A stretch of 64,000 nucleotides of DNA from UBA1081 sp045636025. GTDB lineage: Bacteria > Bacillota > Clostridia > Oscillospirales > Acutalibacteraceae. Shown here in pieces: positions 8,418 through 16,719 of this stretch; positions within the stretch are counted from its first letter, which is position 1, and each line of letters starts with the position of its first letter. Where the stretch lies: contig JAZTWP010000005.1 of assembly GCA_045636025.1 (NCBI GenBank), forward strand, positions 9,743-73,742, written 5' to 3'. The notes under the pieces were generated by a model. The model ran no database searches, was not told the origin of the DNA, and saw only the letters and a list, made by a program, of their open reading frames with translations. A program made the position numbers and the translations under genes.

Positions 8418-8423
8418 ATGATT

Positions 8424-8600
8424 ACAATAAAATTAGGCATTTTGAAGTAGAGATTGTGCTGCTACACACCCTTGAGGTCAAAAGAAATGCGGGAAAGGGC
8501 ACACCCGCCAAAATGCCGTTTTATCCGCCTTGAGAAATCAGGGCGGTATTTTTATTCACAATTTAATGATTCAAGCACTCCGTTTGGGGTGCTTTTTTCA
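8424..8600 (+). ncRNA. Candidate structured phage RNA
   Basis: This non-coding stretch holds nested inverted repeats. The outer stem is GGCATTTTG (8436-8444) with CAAAATGCC (8509-8517). An inner stem GCGGG (8489-8493) pairs with CCCGC (8504-8508). A second hairpin is CCGCC (8525-8529) with GGCGG (8542-8546). It ends with a terminator hairpin at 8575-8598. A consensus promoter lies just upstream. Together they define a possible RNA of about 175 nt. It could instead be a leader/processing region of the head operon. No known RNA family was recognised. Confidence 0.45.
8575..8598 (+). terminator. Rho-independent terminator inside the head operon
   Basis: GCACTCC (8575-8581) pairs with GGGGTGC (8586-8592, one G-U pair) and is followed by T6. 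Another stem, GTCAGA/TCTGAC (8612-8629), lies between it and the scaffold gene. Confidence 0.6.
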
Positions 8601-8687
8601 TACCCTATTAACCCCGTCAGAGGTTTATCTGACTTACTTTCAGCTGCAGACAGAGCAGTAAAAATATCATGTAGAAAGGACACAAAA

Positions 8688-9254
8688 ATGAAAGACATTT
8701 TCACAATTCTTGCCGAAAACAAGGTAACTGTTCCCGAAGAGGCAAAAAAGGCAATCACTGCCGCTGTCAATGAAAATTACAAGACGATTGCAGAGGTTGA
8801 TAAAATCACTGCTTCAAGGGACAATTACAAAACACAGCTCGAAACAGCCCAGAATGCGCTCAAAGAGTTCGAGGGTGTTGATGTAAAGGAACTGCAGGGC
8901 AAAATCACAAATCTTCAGAATGACCTTGCAACAAAGGACAAGGAACATCAGGACAAGCTTGCTGATATTGAATTCAATTCGGTTCTTGATTCCTCAATAA
9001 CATCATCAAAGGCAAAGAATGCAAAGGCTGTCAGGGCTCTGCTTGACCTTGAAGCTCTGAAGAAAAGCAAAAATCAGGCAGAAGACATCAAAACGGCTCT
9101 TGAAAATATCAAAAAAGATAATGATTTCCTTTTTGATTCCGAAGAGCCTGTCAACAATTCCGTAAAAGATACGGGAAATCCCAATACAGGCGGCGGCGAG
9201 TTCGATAAAATGCGTGCAGCAATGGGACTTCCGCCCGAAAAGAAAGGTGAGTAA
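8688..9254 (+). CDS. Phage scaffolding protein (GP20-like)
   Basis: A 188-residue, highly charged, helical protein: an N-terminal 'ILAENKVTVPEEAKKAITAA', a long coiled coil (about 40-100) and a C-terminus with a Gly-rich 'NTGGGEFDKMRAAMGLPP' typical of gp20-type scaffold/minor structural proteins. It directs capsid assembly and is lost or cleaved on maturation. The start at ATG 8688 with AGAAAGGA is preferred; an upstream in-frame extension to 8454 runs through the structured non-coding region and lacks a ribosome site. The major capsid gene follows 5 nt later. Confidence 0.85.
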   Translation: MKDIFTILAENKVTVPEEAKKAITAAVNENYKTIAEVDKITASRDNYKTQLETAQNALKEFEGVDVKELQGKITNLQNDLATKDKEHQDKLADIEFNSVLDSSITSSKAKNAKAVRALLDLEALKKSKNQAEDIKTALENIKKDNDFLFDSEEPVNNSVKDTGNPNTGGGEFDKMRAAMGLPPEKKGE

Positions 9255-9259
9255 TTTAT

Positions 9260-10126
9260 ATGGCATTTCAGCTTGCTAAAAACTACACAGCTCTGCTTGA
9301 CGAAGTGTACAAAGCCGCTTCCGTAACAGCAGACCTTGTCGGCGATCAGTCAATGGTCAAAGCCGGCGCAAACGTAAACGAGATTTGTTATCCTCAGCTT
9401 GATGTGACAGGTCTCGGTGATTATGACCGCAACGAGGGTTACACAACAGGTGCGGTTGACCTTAAATGGGCAACATCAAAATTCAACTATGACAGAGGCA
9501 CAAAGATTACCGTTGATGTTATGGATGATGAAGAAACTTTCAATCTTGCTTTCGGTAAAGCCGGTGCAGAGCTTATCCGTACAAAGGTTGCTCCCGAAGG
9601 TGATGCTTTCACTTTTGCAACTCTTGCAGCTGTTGAAGGTATTTCCGTTGGTGATCCCAAAACATTCGCAGATGCAGTTGATTTCCTTGCAGAGCTTATC
9701 AAAGCAAAGAACACAATGGATGAACTCGAAGTTCCCGAAGAGGGCAGAATCCTTTATGCAACACCCACACTTCTCAACGGTGTAATGGCTCTTGACACAA
9801 CAAAGTCAAGAGAAATTCTCAACAGCTTCACTCTCAAGAAGAAGGTTCCTCAGAGCCGTTTCTATACAGCTATCGACCTTCTCAGCGGTAAGGATGATGA
9901 GGAAGCAGGTCACTACAGAAAGGCTGCAGATGGCAGAGACATCAACTTTATGATTGTTCATAAACCTGCACTTATCAAGTTTGATAAGCACATTGCACAC
10001 GATGTTATTCCTCCCGAACTCAACCCCGGCTCAGACGGTTACATCCTCAAATACCGTAAGTACGGTCTTGTTGATGTTTACAAGAACAAGGCAGCAGGTA
10101 TTTATCTCAGCCACAAGGAGGCTTGA
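9260..10126 (+). CDS. Phage major capsid protein
   Basis: A 288-residue protein after the scaffold gene, in the normal place and size for an HK97-fold coat protein without a large N-terminal delta domain (consistent with a separate scaffold). The composition is balanced, with 'LKWATSKFNYDRGTKITVDVMDDEET' in the E-loop/P-domain-like region (shown in parts) and 'GLVDVYKNKAAGIYLSH' at the C-terminus, where related capsid proteins have a conserved beta strand. AAAGGTGA precedes ATG 9260. Confidence 0.85.
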   Translation: MAFQLAKNYTALLDEVYKAASVTADLVGDQSMVKAGANVNEICYPQLDVTGLGDYDRNEGYTTGAVDLKWATSKFNYDRGTKITVDVMDDEETFNLAFGKAGAELIRTKVAPEGDAFTFATLAAVEGISVGDPKTFADAVDFLAELIKAKNTMDELEVPEEGRILYATPTLLNGVMALDTTKSREILNSFTLKKKVPQSRFYTAIDLLSGKDDEEAGHYRKAADGRDINFMIVHKPALIKFDKHIAHDVIPPELNPGSDGYILKYRKYGLVDVYKNKAAGIYLSHKEA

Positions 10127-10128
10127 TT

Positions 10129-10260
10129 ATGGCTCGTACTGTAGGACTTAAAATCAAGAAGACAAAAGGCAGAGGGCAGACACCTCCTCAGAATCCTCCC
10201 CAGACACCTCCTCAGACTGGTAACGGCGGAGCAAAACAGCCCGAAGACGGCAAGGAGTGA
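10129..10260 (+). CDS. Small proline/glutamine-rich phage protein
   Basis: A 43-residue protein with a basic N-terminus (VGLKIKKTKGRG) followed by PPQ/TPP repeats (QTPPQNPPQTPPQT) and an acidic end. AAGGAGG lies just before ATG 10129. Proteins of this kind are frequent between capsid and head-tail connector genes in Firmicute phages. The role is unknown; the disordered repeat region suggests a flexible capsid-associated or assembly peptide. Confidence 0.6.
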   Translation: MARTVGLKIKKTKGRGQTPPQNPPQTPPQTGNGGAKQPEDGKE

Positions 10261-10266
10261 TGCTGT

Positions 10267-10626
10267 GTGTTCGCAGATTATTCTTATTATCTGAATGAAT
10301 ATCTCTGTGGCATGACAGCGGTTCTTAATGAACACACCTTTGCGTTTTATCAGCGGAAAGCACAGCAGAGAATAAAACAGTATACCCACGGAAATATTGA
10401 TGAATCAGCCGTGCCCGACTGTGTAAAGCTCTGCTGTTGCGAGCTTGCTGAGTTCCTGTATAAGTCTGAAAAATCAAGACCTCAGACCGGTGTTGCTTCT
10501 GAATCGACAGGAGATGTTTCCACTTCCTATAAGTCGGAAGATTTTTCTCTTATTGTAAACAGAGAAGTAAAACGCATTGTGTATAACAACCTTGCTGATA
10601 CAGGGCTTCTTTTCGGAGGTGTATAA
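10267..10626 (+). CDS. Head-tail connector protein
   Basis: A 119-residue protein starting at GTG 10267 with AAGGAG at 10252-10257. Position 1 after the capsid, all-helical N-terminus ('YYLNEYLCG ... FYQRKAQQRI') and length fit a gp6-like head-tail adaptor that seals the portal. Sequence motifs are weak, so the assignment is mostly from gene order. Confidence 0.6.
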   Translation: MFADYSYYLNEYLCGMTAVLNEHTFAFYQRKAQQRIKQYTHGNIDESAVPDCVKLCCCELAEFLYKSEKSRPQTGVASESTGDVSTSYKSEDFSLIVNREVKRIVYNNLADTGLLFGGV

Positions 10627-10628
10627 CA

Positions 10629-10991
10629 GTGATATGCACGGCAGACTGTACTGTTTTTGTTGCTCTTGAAAAAGGCTTTGATAGACGGTATATCCCCGAA
10701 TGTCATTGGGTGGAGAATTTATCTTCCGATGTTTCAAAAACAGGGCAGAGAAAATCTGACACGGTGACAGTGTATATTCCGTCTGAATACTCAGCTCTTG
10801 CTCCGAAAAATACTGACAGGGATATGCTTGTAAGGGGCAAATGTGATTTTGTTTTTGACAACACGGACGACGGTACCGTTTCCGCAAGTATGAGGGAGTT
10901 TCGCAAGAAACATAAATTTTACACCGTGAAGGAGCTTGACAGCAAACTTTACGGAAGCAATGTTTCTCATATAAAGGTTGTGGCAAAATGA
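10629..10991 (+). CDS. Phage head completion/minor capsid protein
   Basis: A 120-residue beta-rich protein starting at GTG 10629 with GGAGG at 10616-10620. The pattern 'DTVTVYIPSEYSALAPKN ... RDMLVRGKCDF' (split) matches small Firmicute phage head-closure proteins that carry a 'vriP...y..p......GD.iv.G' core. It lies second after the capsid, overlapping the next gene by ATGA. It is likely part of the head-tail interface. Confidence 0.6.
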   Translation: MICTADCTVFVALEKGFDRRYIPECHWVENLSSDVSKTGQRKSDTVTVYIPSEYSALAPKNTDRDMLVRGKCDFVFDNTDDGTVSASMREFRKKHKFYTVKELDSKLYGSNVSHIKVVAK

Positions 10992-11437
10992 GTATAAAAC
11001 AGCCCGCAAATGTTTATAACGGGGATATGGAGCTTGTATGGAACAGTAAATTTGCGGTTGTCCGCAGTGAACAGAATCAAAAAGCACAGGAGTTTGTTGA
11101 TTCCGAATGTATCAGGCTTATGAAACCATATACACCGTTCAGAAACGGCTTTCTTGAAAAGAGTGCAACGCTCGGTACTGTAATCGGAAGCGGTGAAATT
11201 CATCAGAATGCACCGCATGCCCGTTATCAGTATTACGGTATGCTTATGGTTTCAAGCATAACCGGTTCAGCCTTTGCAAGTCAGGGCGAAAAGAAAGTGC
11301 TTACGGATACTCCGTTGGAATATGACAAAAGCAAACATCCTCAGGCGGGGTCTTTCTGGTTTGAGAGAATGAAAGCAGACCATAAAAAAGACATTTTACA
11401 GGGTGCTGCACAGATAATGGGAGGAAAAGCAGAATGA
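10988..11437 (+). CDS. Minor capsid / HK97 gp10-like tail joining protein
   Basis: A 149-residue protein with 'YTPFRNGFLEKSA', 'NAPHARYQYYG' and 'GSFWFERMKADHKKDILQGAAQ'. These are characteristic of minor capsid proteins of the gp10-like group that join head and tail ('P.y.p..tG.L..S... ....aYA.yv'). ATGA couplings connect it to both neighbours. It probably forms part of the neck. Confidence 0.75.
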   Translation: MSIKQPANVYNGDMELVWNSKFAVVRSEQNQKAQEFVDSECIRLMKPYTPFRNGFLEKSATLGTVIGSGEIHQNAPHARYQYYGMLMVSSITGSAFASQGEKKVLTDTPLEYDKSKHPQAGSFWFERMKADHKKDILQGAAQIMGGKAE

Positions 11438-11853
11438 ATATAATTGAGCTTGTAAAAAGCATTGTTGAATCCTATGAGGACATAGGAAAGCTTCATATTG
11501 ACTATACGGGCGCAGTTCCCGACAGTTGCGGTATTTCGTCAACGGGTGATGTGTTGCTGAAAGAGGATATACTCGGTAACAAGACACGGCAACACAATTT
11601 TGTGCTTTATACCGTCTGGCAGTCACAGTCCGATTATGACCGTATGGTAAACAGCGGTATTCTGCTCGGTCTTCAGTGTTTTCTTGAAAGCAATGCACAG
11701 GAACAGGCCGTCACTTCCCCCGACGGAAAAAACGGAAACTTAAAATCAATCACCTGCTCAAACGGTATGCTGTATCAGGTGCCGAACGGCAACTTCAATG
11801 CAGGTGTTATTTATCAGTTGCAGATTTCGGCACAATATATCATTTATGAATAG
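11434..11853 (+). CDS. Tail terminator / minor capsid protein
   Basis: A 139-residue protein following the gp10-like gene and preceding the tail tube gene, the normal slot of a tail terminator. It begins with an 'IIELVKSIVESYED' helix followed by beta strands ('QHNFVLYTVWQSQSDYDRMVN' in parts). In siphoviruses the terminator caps the tail tube and sets its end. No diagnostic motif is seen; the role is inferred from order and size. Confidence 0.6.
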   Translation: MNIIELVKSIVESYEDIGKLHIDYTGAVPDSCGISSTGDVLLKEDILGNKTRQHNFVLYTVWQSQSDYDRMVNSGILLGLQCFLESNAQEQAVTSPDGKNGNLKSITCSNGMLYQVPNGNFNAGVIYQLQISAQYIIYE

Positions 11854-11866
11854 GAAGTGAAATTCT

Positions 11867-12376
11867 ATGTCAGAAGTAAAAAAGCTTAAGAGAGGTGCTC
11901 TTGCACACTATCTTGACACTAATTTTTCACCCGATGCAGAGGAAATGAAATGGTTTCTTATCGGCAAGGATGTTGAAGACCTGAGTGTGGGCCTTAATCC
12001 CAGCACCACACCCAAGAAGAATATTCTTGACGAAACAACTATTGATGATGAAGGTTATGAGCCTTCATTCGATGTTGATACTTATTATGCAGACCCCTCA
12101 GACGGTGCATTCTATGAAAAAATCAAGGATATTGCAATGAATCGCCTTACAGGTGATGCCTGCAAAACGAGAATTCTTGAAGTTATCATTGATAAGACCG
12201 AAGCTCCCTTTGATGCATGGGTTGAAGATGTTATCGTCAAGCCTCAGTCATACGGCGGTGCCGTGGGCGGTGTCAGAATTCCTTATAATGTTGCTTTCTG
12301 CGGTAACAGAAAAAAGGGTACTGTTACGCTTGTTGACAAAGTCCCCACATTCTCAGCTCAGGCAGCAGCAGAATAA
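11867..12376 (+). CDS. Phage major tail tube protein
   Basis: A 169-residue protein with features of Firmicute siphovirus major tail proteins: 'WFLIGKDVEDLSVGLNP', 'TTIDDEGYEPSFDVDTYYAD' and 'GGAVGGVRIPYNVAFCGNRK'. It polymerises as the tail tube around the tape measure. It is followed by a hairpin terminator, as commonly seen where tail tube must be made in excess over chaperones. Confidence 0.82.
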   Translation: MSEVKKLKRGALAHYLDTNFSPDAEEMKWFLIGKDVEDLSVGLNPSTTPKKNILDETTIDDEGYEPSFDVDTYYADPSDGAFYEKIKDIAMNRLTGDACKTRILEVIIDKTEAPFDAWVEDVIVKPQSYGGAVGGVRIPYNVAFCGNRKKGTVTLVDKVPTFSAQAAAE

Positions 12377-12382
12377 AAATAT

Positions 12383-12412
12383 ATCCCTCTTGTTGACACA
12401 AGGGGGATTCTT
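12383..12412 (+). terminator. Partial terminator after the tail tube gene
   Basis: ATCCCTCTTGT (12383-12393) pairs with ACAAGGGGGAT (12398-12408, one G-U pair) and is followed by a pyrimidine-rich TTCTTCTTT. It likely reduces transcription into the chaperone genes. Confidence 0.65.
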
Positions 12413-12431
12413 CTTTAAGGAGTGTTTTTTT

Positions 12432-12917
12432 TTGAAATCAATTAATTTTAATACCGGCATAAAAACTTATGCCGTAAACGGTGACGAAAAAAACGTCATT
12501 TCAATCAATGTAAACGATATCAATCTGCTTAAGCGCATCAAAGATGCAGAAGAAATTTTCGAGCCTTATCTTGCAAGGCTTAATAATGAACCCAGAACAC
12601 CTGAGCTTATGGCAGATGTTGATGCACAAATCAAAGAGAAGCTCAATTATATTTTCGGAACAGATATATCGGAACACGCTTTCGGCGGTGTCAACTGTCT
12701 TTCACCCCTTGAAGACGGCAGACTTCTGTTTGCATCATTCTTTGAAGCGTTTGCTCCCGTTGTAATTGAGGATATAAACGCAAGCACAGCAAGTTTTGCT
12801 GAAAAAAACAAAGACAAGCTCAGAAAATATATGCCTGAACCTGAGAAAGCTTCCGTTGTTGATTTGTCGGACCTTACACCCGAACAGATAGCATATCTGG
12901 AGAGCCTTAAGAAATGA
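12432..12917 (+). CDS. Tail assembly chaperone
   Basis: A 161-residue acidic protein starting with TTG at 12432 (AAGGAG at 12417-12422). Between tail tube and Gp15 genes, it occupies the first tail assembly chaperone slot. Visible: 'VISINVNDINLLKRIKDAEE', a central segment rich in FEAFAPV, and an acidic C-terminus ending 'DLTPEQIAYLESLKK'. It would hold tape measure protein during tail assembly. The next gene starts by ATGA overlap, so no frameshift fusion is needed. Confidence 0.65.
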   Translation: MKSINFNTGIKTYAVNGDEKNVISINVNDINLLKRIKDAEEIFEPYLARLNNEPRTPELMADVDAQIKEKLNYIFGTDISEHAFGGVNCLSPLEDGRLLFASFFEAFAPVVIEDINASTASFAEKNKDKLRKYMPEPEKASVVDLSDLTPEQIAYLESLKK

Positions 12918-13477
12918 TAGGTCAATTACCGAAAACGCTTAATGTCGGCGGTAAAGAATACCCCATAAGAAGTGATTTCAGAGATGTTCTGCGTGTTTAT
13001 GCGGCATTTGACGACAAGGAGCTTACCGAACATGAACAGGCATACCTCTGTATGGTGAATATTTATCCCGATTTCGACAAGATACCTGATGAACATTTAC
13101 AGGAAGCCTGTGATAAAGCCTATTGGTTTGTCGGTGGCGGTGACACTCCGCAATCAGAGCCCGAAAAAACAAAAATGCTTGATTGGAAACAGGATGAGAA
13201 TATTCTTTTTCCTGCAATCAATACGGCTGCAGGCTTTATTGTAAGAGAAAGTGAATATATCCATTGGTGGGAATTCCTCGGCTTTTTTGGTGAAATCAAA
13301 AGTGACAGCCTTTTTGCTGTTGTTATGAACATCAGAAACAAAAGGGCAAAGGGTAACCCCCTCGAAAAACACGAAAAAGAATTTTATAAGAAAAACAAGA
13401 ACCTTATAAACATAAAAACTCCCGAAGATATTGAAGCAGAAGAGGAGCTCAATGCTGTTCTTGATACTTTGATATGA
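12914..13477 (+). CDS. Phage Gp15 family protein (tail assembly)
   Basis: A 187-residue protein with the Gp15 family pattern: 'LPKTLNVGGKEYPIRSDFRD', 'KAYWFVGGG', 'KMLDWKQDENILFPAIN' and 'HWWEFLGFF...L......NIRNKRAKG'. Gp15-type proteins precede the tape measure in many Firmicute phages and act as the second tail chaperone. The length is normal. Translationally coupled to the upstream chaperone. Confidence 0.88.
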   Translation: MIGQLPKTLNVGGKEYPIRSDFRDVLRVYAAFDDKELTEHEQAYLCMVNIYPDFDKIPDEHLQEACDKAYWFVGGGDTPQSEPEKTKMLDWKQDENILFPAINTAAGFIVRESEYIHWWEFLGFFGEIKSDSLFAVVMNIRNKRAKGNPLEKHEKEFYKKNKNLINIKTPEDIEAEEELNAVLDTLI

Positions 13478-13489
13478 GGAGTGGTGAAA

Positions 13490-13606
13490 ATGAAAAAATA
13501 TTGCTGTAAAAAATGCGGACGGATACTGTTTGAAGGTGTTTTTTACGGCTCAATAAAAATTGTTTGCAGAAAATGCAAAACGGTTAATATTTACGAAAAC
13601 AAATAA
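13490..13606 (+). CDS. Com-like zinc-finger protein
   Basis: A 38-residue protein with two zinc-binding pairs, 'YCCKKCGRILFEG' and 'VCRKCKTVN'. This matches the Com family (Mu Com), small zinc proteins that in Mu activate translation of the mom gene by binding its mRNA. GAGGAG is ideally placed before ATG 13490. Lying between Gp15 and the tape measure, it may regulate a neighbouring transcript. No DNA-modification gene equivalent to mom is visible in this window. Confidence 0.7.
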   Translation: MKKYCCKKCGRILFEGVFYGSIKIVCRKCKTVNIYENK

Positions 13607-13671
13607 TCTGCACAGCGTACCCAGCGTACCCGCAGACTTTCGGAAAACAGTCTGAAAGGAGTGGGTATTTT

Positions 13672-16350
13672 ATGGCTGTTGACGGATATTTAAAATTTAA
13701 TACAAAAATTGATACCAAAGGTTTCAATGCCGGAACAAAACAGATTTCTAACTCTGTAATGAGCATAAAATCGTTACTCGGCAAACTCGGTACTGTTGCT
13801 TCTTCTGCTTTTGCAGTAAAGGGGCTTGTTGACTTTGGTAAACAGGCAATTGATACAGCATCAGACATTCAGGAAGTACAGAATGTTGTTGATGTTGCTT
13901 TCGGCAGTATGAAAAGCAAAATGGAAGAGTTTGCAGATTCTGCCGTTAAAACCTACGGTATATCAAAACTAACTGCAAAACAGACCGGCTCTACATATAT
14001 GGCAATGGCAAAGGGTATGCAGATTGCTGACGATGCAGCATCGGATATGGCTGTTACTTTGACAGGACTGTCTGCCGATATGGCATCGTTTTATAATAAA
14101 GAGCAGAGTGCAACTGCAACGGCGCTTAATTCTGTGTTTACAGGTGAAACCGAAACCTTAAAAACATACGGCATCGTAATGACAGAAGCCAATTTACAGC
14201 AGTTTGCCTATACTCAGGGAATCAATAAAAAAATCTCTGCAATGTCACAGGCAGAAAAGGTTCAGCTGAGATATAACTATGTGCTTTCACAGACAGCTCT
14301 TGCACAGGGCGACTTTGCAAGAACATCGGATGGTTGGGCAAATCAGACGAGAATCCTTTCTGAACAGTGGAAAGAGTTTTCGGGAACGGTCGGTACCGCC
14401 CTTATCAATATTCTTTTACCTGCTGTTCAGGCTTTGAACTCTGCAATGTCATCATTGATTTCTTTTGCAAACAAAGCACTGTCTGTATTGGGTGCCTTGT
14501 TTGACTGGGATTTGGATGCATCTTTCGGCGGAGCTTCTGTGGATGATGCTGTTGCCTCGGTTGATTCGCTTACAGAAAGTCAGAATGCTTTAACCGATGC
14601 CACAAATGCCACAGCAGAAGCCAACAAAAGAAGTCTTGCTGGGTTTGATAAAATCAATAAATTATCAGACAATTCATCTTCATCGGGTGGTGGTTCTTCA
14701 TCAGGCGGAGCTGCAACAGGTGATAAAACAGTTGAGATTTCAGTAGACGCAAAAACATCAGAGGCGGAAAATAAGTTGTCTTCGTTTGTTGGCAATGTAA
14801 AAGCGACTTTCAATGGGTTAAAGACCTGGTGGGATACAAACTTCTCTGATATCTTTTCGGACTTTGCGGAAGATTTTGATGTTGAAGCAGTGGAGCTTAA
14901 AGCGACGCTGAATAATGTTTTTTTAGATCTGCAGACTCTTGCAGAACCTCTGAAAGATTATTTTAACGGTGATTTTACAACTTCATTGCAGACATCTTTG
15001 GCAACTATATCGTCAATTATTACAGGGCTGCTTGATTCGTTCAACCTTGTTTTCGGGGATATATGGAATGTTGTATTGTTTCCGTTTACACAGAGTCTGT
15101 TAACCTCGTTTCTTCCTACTGTTACTCAGATATCAACAGAAATCAAAACATTTCTCGGTGATGCTTTTACTTCTGTTAAAGCTTTGTTTGATGAAGTATG
15201 GACAAACGGAATCAAGCCTGCTCTGGAAGTGGCAACTACAATCATTACAGATTTGTTCAGCAGCTTTGAAGAAGCGTGGAATAAGTGGGGACAGCCCGTT
15301 TTTGACAACCTGAAAACAGCATTTGAAGGTACTGTAAATACAATTACAACTTTTTGGGAAACCACAATTAAACCGATATGGGAAAAACTTGTTGCTGCAG
15401 TAAAAGAAATCTGGGATGAACATCTGAAGCCTCTTGTTGATAATTTTCTTGATTTTGTCGGTGAGTTTGTTAACGGTGCGCTTGAGATATATAACAAATT
15501 TATTCTTCCTATTGTATCCTGGTTCGTTGAAAAATTCGGTCCGCCGATTTCTGCAATTTTTCAGAAAGTTGTAGATTTTGTAAAAGAAGCAATCGGAAAA
15601 GTTATTGATGTTGTTAACGGCATTATTACAAGCCTTAAAGGTGTTGTGCAGTTCGTTACCGGTATTTTTACAGGAGACTGGAAAAAGGCTTGGGAAGGAA
15701 TCAAAACATTCTTTTCAGGAATCTGGAGCAATCTTGTTACGATAGTATCAGGACCTATCGAAAAGATAAAAGGATTCTTCTCGTCACTTTCATCAAGTAT
15801 CAAAAATACTTTTGCTTCAATTCCCAACTGGTTCAGAGATAAATTCTCGGAAGCCTGGACAAAGGTTAAGGATGTTTTCTCTAAGGGCGGAAAGATTTTC
15901 ACCGGCATCAAGGACGGAATTCTCAACGGTCTTAAAACTGTTATTAACGGCATTATAGACGGCATAAACAAAGTAATTGCAACGCCGTTCAACGGAATCA
16001 ATACGGCATTGAAAAAAATCAGAGATATTTCTATTGCAGGTATAAAACCGTTTGAAAAGAAAATTTCACTTATAAATGTTCCTCAGATTCCCAGACTTGC
16101 TACGGGTACTGTTGTTCCTGCAAATTACGGTGAATTCCTTGCCGTGCTCGGTGATAACAAGCGAGAAACCGAAGTTGTATCTCCGCTTTCCACAATGAAA
16201 CAGGCTCTTGCAGAAGTTCTGTCTGCATCAGGCGGTGACGGGGATATCAATATTGTTGTTACTCTTGACGGTGATGTTGTTTATAAAAATGTTGTCAAGA
16301 AAAACAAGCAGAATACAAAACGAACAGGAGTGAACGCACTTGCGGGTTGA
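13672..16350 (+). CDS. Phage tail tape measure protein
   Basis: An 892-residue protein, the largest in the phage. The first ~300 residues carry the TP901-like core ('ASDIQEVQNVVDVAFGSM', 'AKQTGSTYMAMAKGMQ', 'MASFYNKEQSATATALNSVF'). A Ser/Gly linker is at about 335-350. Then come repeated Trp-rich helical/hydrophobic segments and a C-terminus with 'ATGTVVPANYGEFLAVLGDNK', common in tape measure proteins. It sets tail length; at about 1.5 angstrom per residue the tail would be near 130 nm (inference). AAAGGAGTGGG lies upstream of ATG. Confidence 0.93.
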   Translation: MAVDGYLKFNTKIDTKGFNAGTKQISNSVMSIKSLLGKLGTVASSAFAVKGLVDFGKQAIDTASDIQEVQNVVDVAFGSMKSKMEEFADSAVKTYGISKLTAKQTGSTYMAMAKGMQIADDAASDMAVTLTGLSADMASFYNKEQSATATALNSVFTGETETLKTYGIVMTEANLQQFAYTQGINKKISAMSQAEKVQLRYNYVLSQTALAQGDFARTSDGWANQTRILSEQWKEFSGTVGTALINILLPAVQALNSAMSSLISFANKALSVLGALFDWDLDASFGGASVDDAVASVDSLTESQNALTDATNATAEANKRSLAGFDKINKLSDNSSSSGGGSSSGGAATGDKTVEISVDAKTSEAENKLSSFVGNVKATFNGLKTWWDTNFSDIFSDFAEDFDVEAVELKATLNNVFLDLQTLAEPLKDYFNGDFTTSLQTSLATISSIITGLLDSFNLVFGDIWNVVLFPFTQSLLTSFLPTVTQISTEIKTFLGDAFTSVKALFDEVWTNGIKPALEVATTIITDLFSSFEEAWNKWGQPVFDNLKTAFEGTVNTITTFWETTIKPIWEKLVAAVKEIWDEHLKPLVDNFLDFVGEFVNGALEIYNKFILPIVSWFVEKFGPPISAIFQKVVDFVKEAIGKVIDVVNGIITSLKGVVQFVTGIFTGDWKKAWEGIKTFFSGIWSNLVTIVSGPIEKIKGFFSSLSSSIKNTFASIPNWFRDKFSEAWTKVKDVFSKGGKIFTGIKDGILNGLKTVINGIIDGINKVIATPFNGINTALKKIRDISIAGIKPFEKKISLINVPQIPRLATGTVVPANYGEFLAVLGDNKRETEVVSPLSTMKQALAEVLSASGGDGDINIVVTLDGDVVYKNVVKKNKQNTKRTGVNALAG

Positions 16351-16711
16351 TGAAATTACAATAAACGGGTACAGAATTCCTGTACCCAATGAAAACGGTT
16401 TCAAACGCACAAAAAATAAGCTGTGGTCGAGTAATACAGGCAGAACAGCAAGCGGTAAAATGGTCGGAGATATAAAGGCTGTCAAATATACACTTGAATT
16501 TTCGTGGAAAAAGCTCACTGCTGCCGAAGTTGCTTTGCTTGAAAAAGCTGTGGGCACAGTTGCGTTTTTTTCTGTTTCTTTTCCGAAAGAAGGTACAGGA
16601 GAGAAACTGACAAAAAACTTTTATGCTGCAGATATGACATACGGTACAAAAAAGTATGAAAACGGAAATGAAATATACAGTGATGCAGTATTGCAGATTA
16701 TTGAACAGTGA
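16340..16711 (+). CDS. Distal tail-associated protein (DUF6711-like)
   Basis: A 123-residue beta-rich protein starting at TTG 16340 (AGGAG just upstream), overlapping the tape measure end by 11 nt. It begins 'RVDEITINGYRIPVPNENGF', contains 'LWSSNTGRTASGKMVGDIKA' and ends with an AVLQIIEQ strand. Small proteins like this follow the tape measure in many Firmicute siphoviruses and are probably part of the tail tip. Family named from pattern only. Confidence 0.6.
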   Translation: MRVDEITINGYRIPVPNENGFKRTKNKLWSSNTGRTASGKMVGDIKAVKYTLEFSWKKLTAAEVALLEKAVGTVAFFSVSFPKEGTGEKLTKNFYAADMTYGTKKYENGNEIYSDAVLQIIEQ

Positions 16712-16719
16712 GGTGTGAA

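Noticed and set aside
8454..8687. In-frame upstream extension of the scaffold gene to a TTG at 8454
   Set aside because: It runs through several hairpins and a terminator, lacks a ribosome site, and the protein from ATG 8688 is already the normal scaffold length.
10474..10986. 170-codon open frame on the minus strand across connector genes
   Set aside because: Antisense to two well-supported phage genes, biased odd composition, no ribosome site.
12153..12431. Longer version of the tail chaperone starting inside the tail tube gene
   Set aside because: It would overlap the tail tube gene in another frame. The TTG at 12432 has a good AAGGAG and gives a normal-length product.
12383..12917. Programmed frameshift between the two tail assembly chaperone genes
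   Set aside because: The Gp15-type gene has its own ATGA-coupled start, and no slippery heptamer with following structure was evident at the junction.
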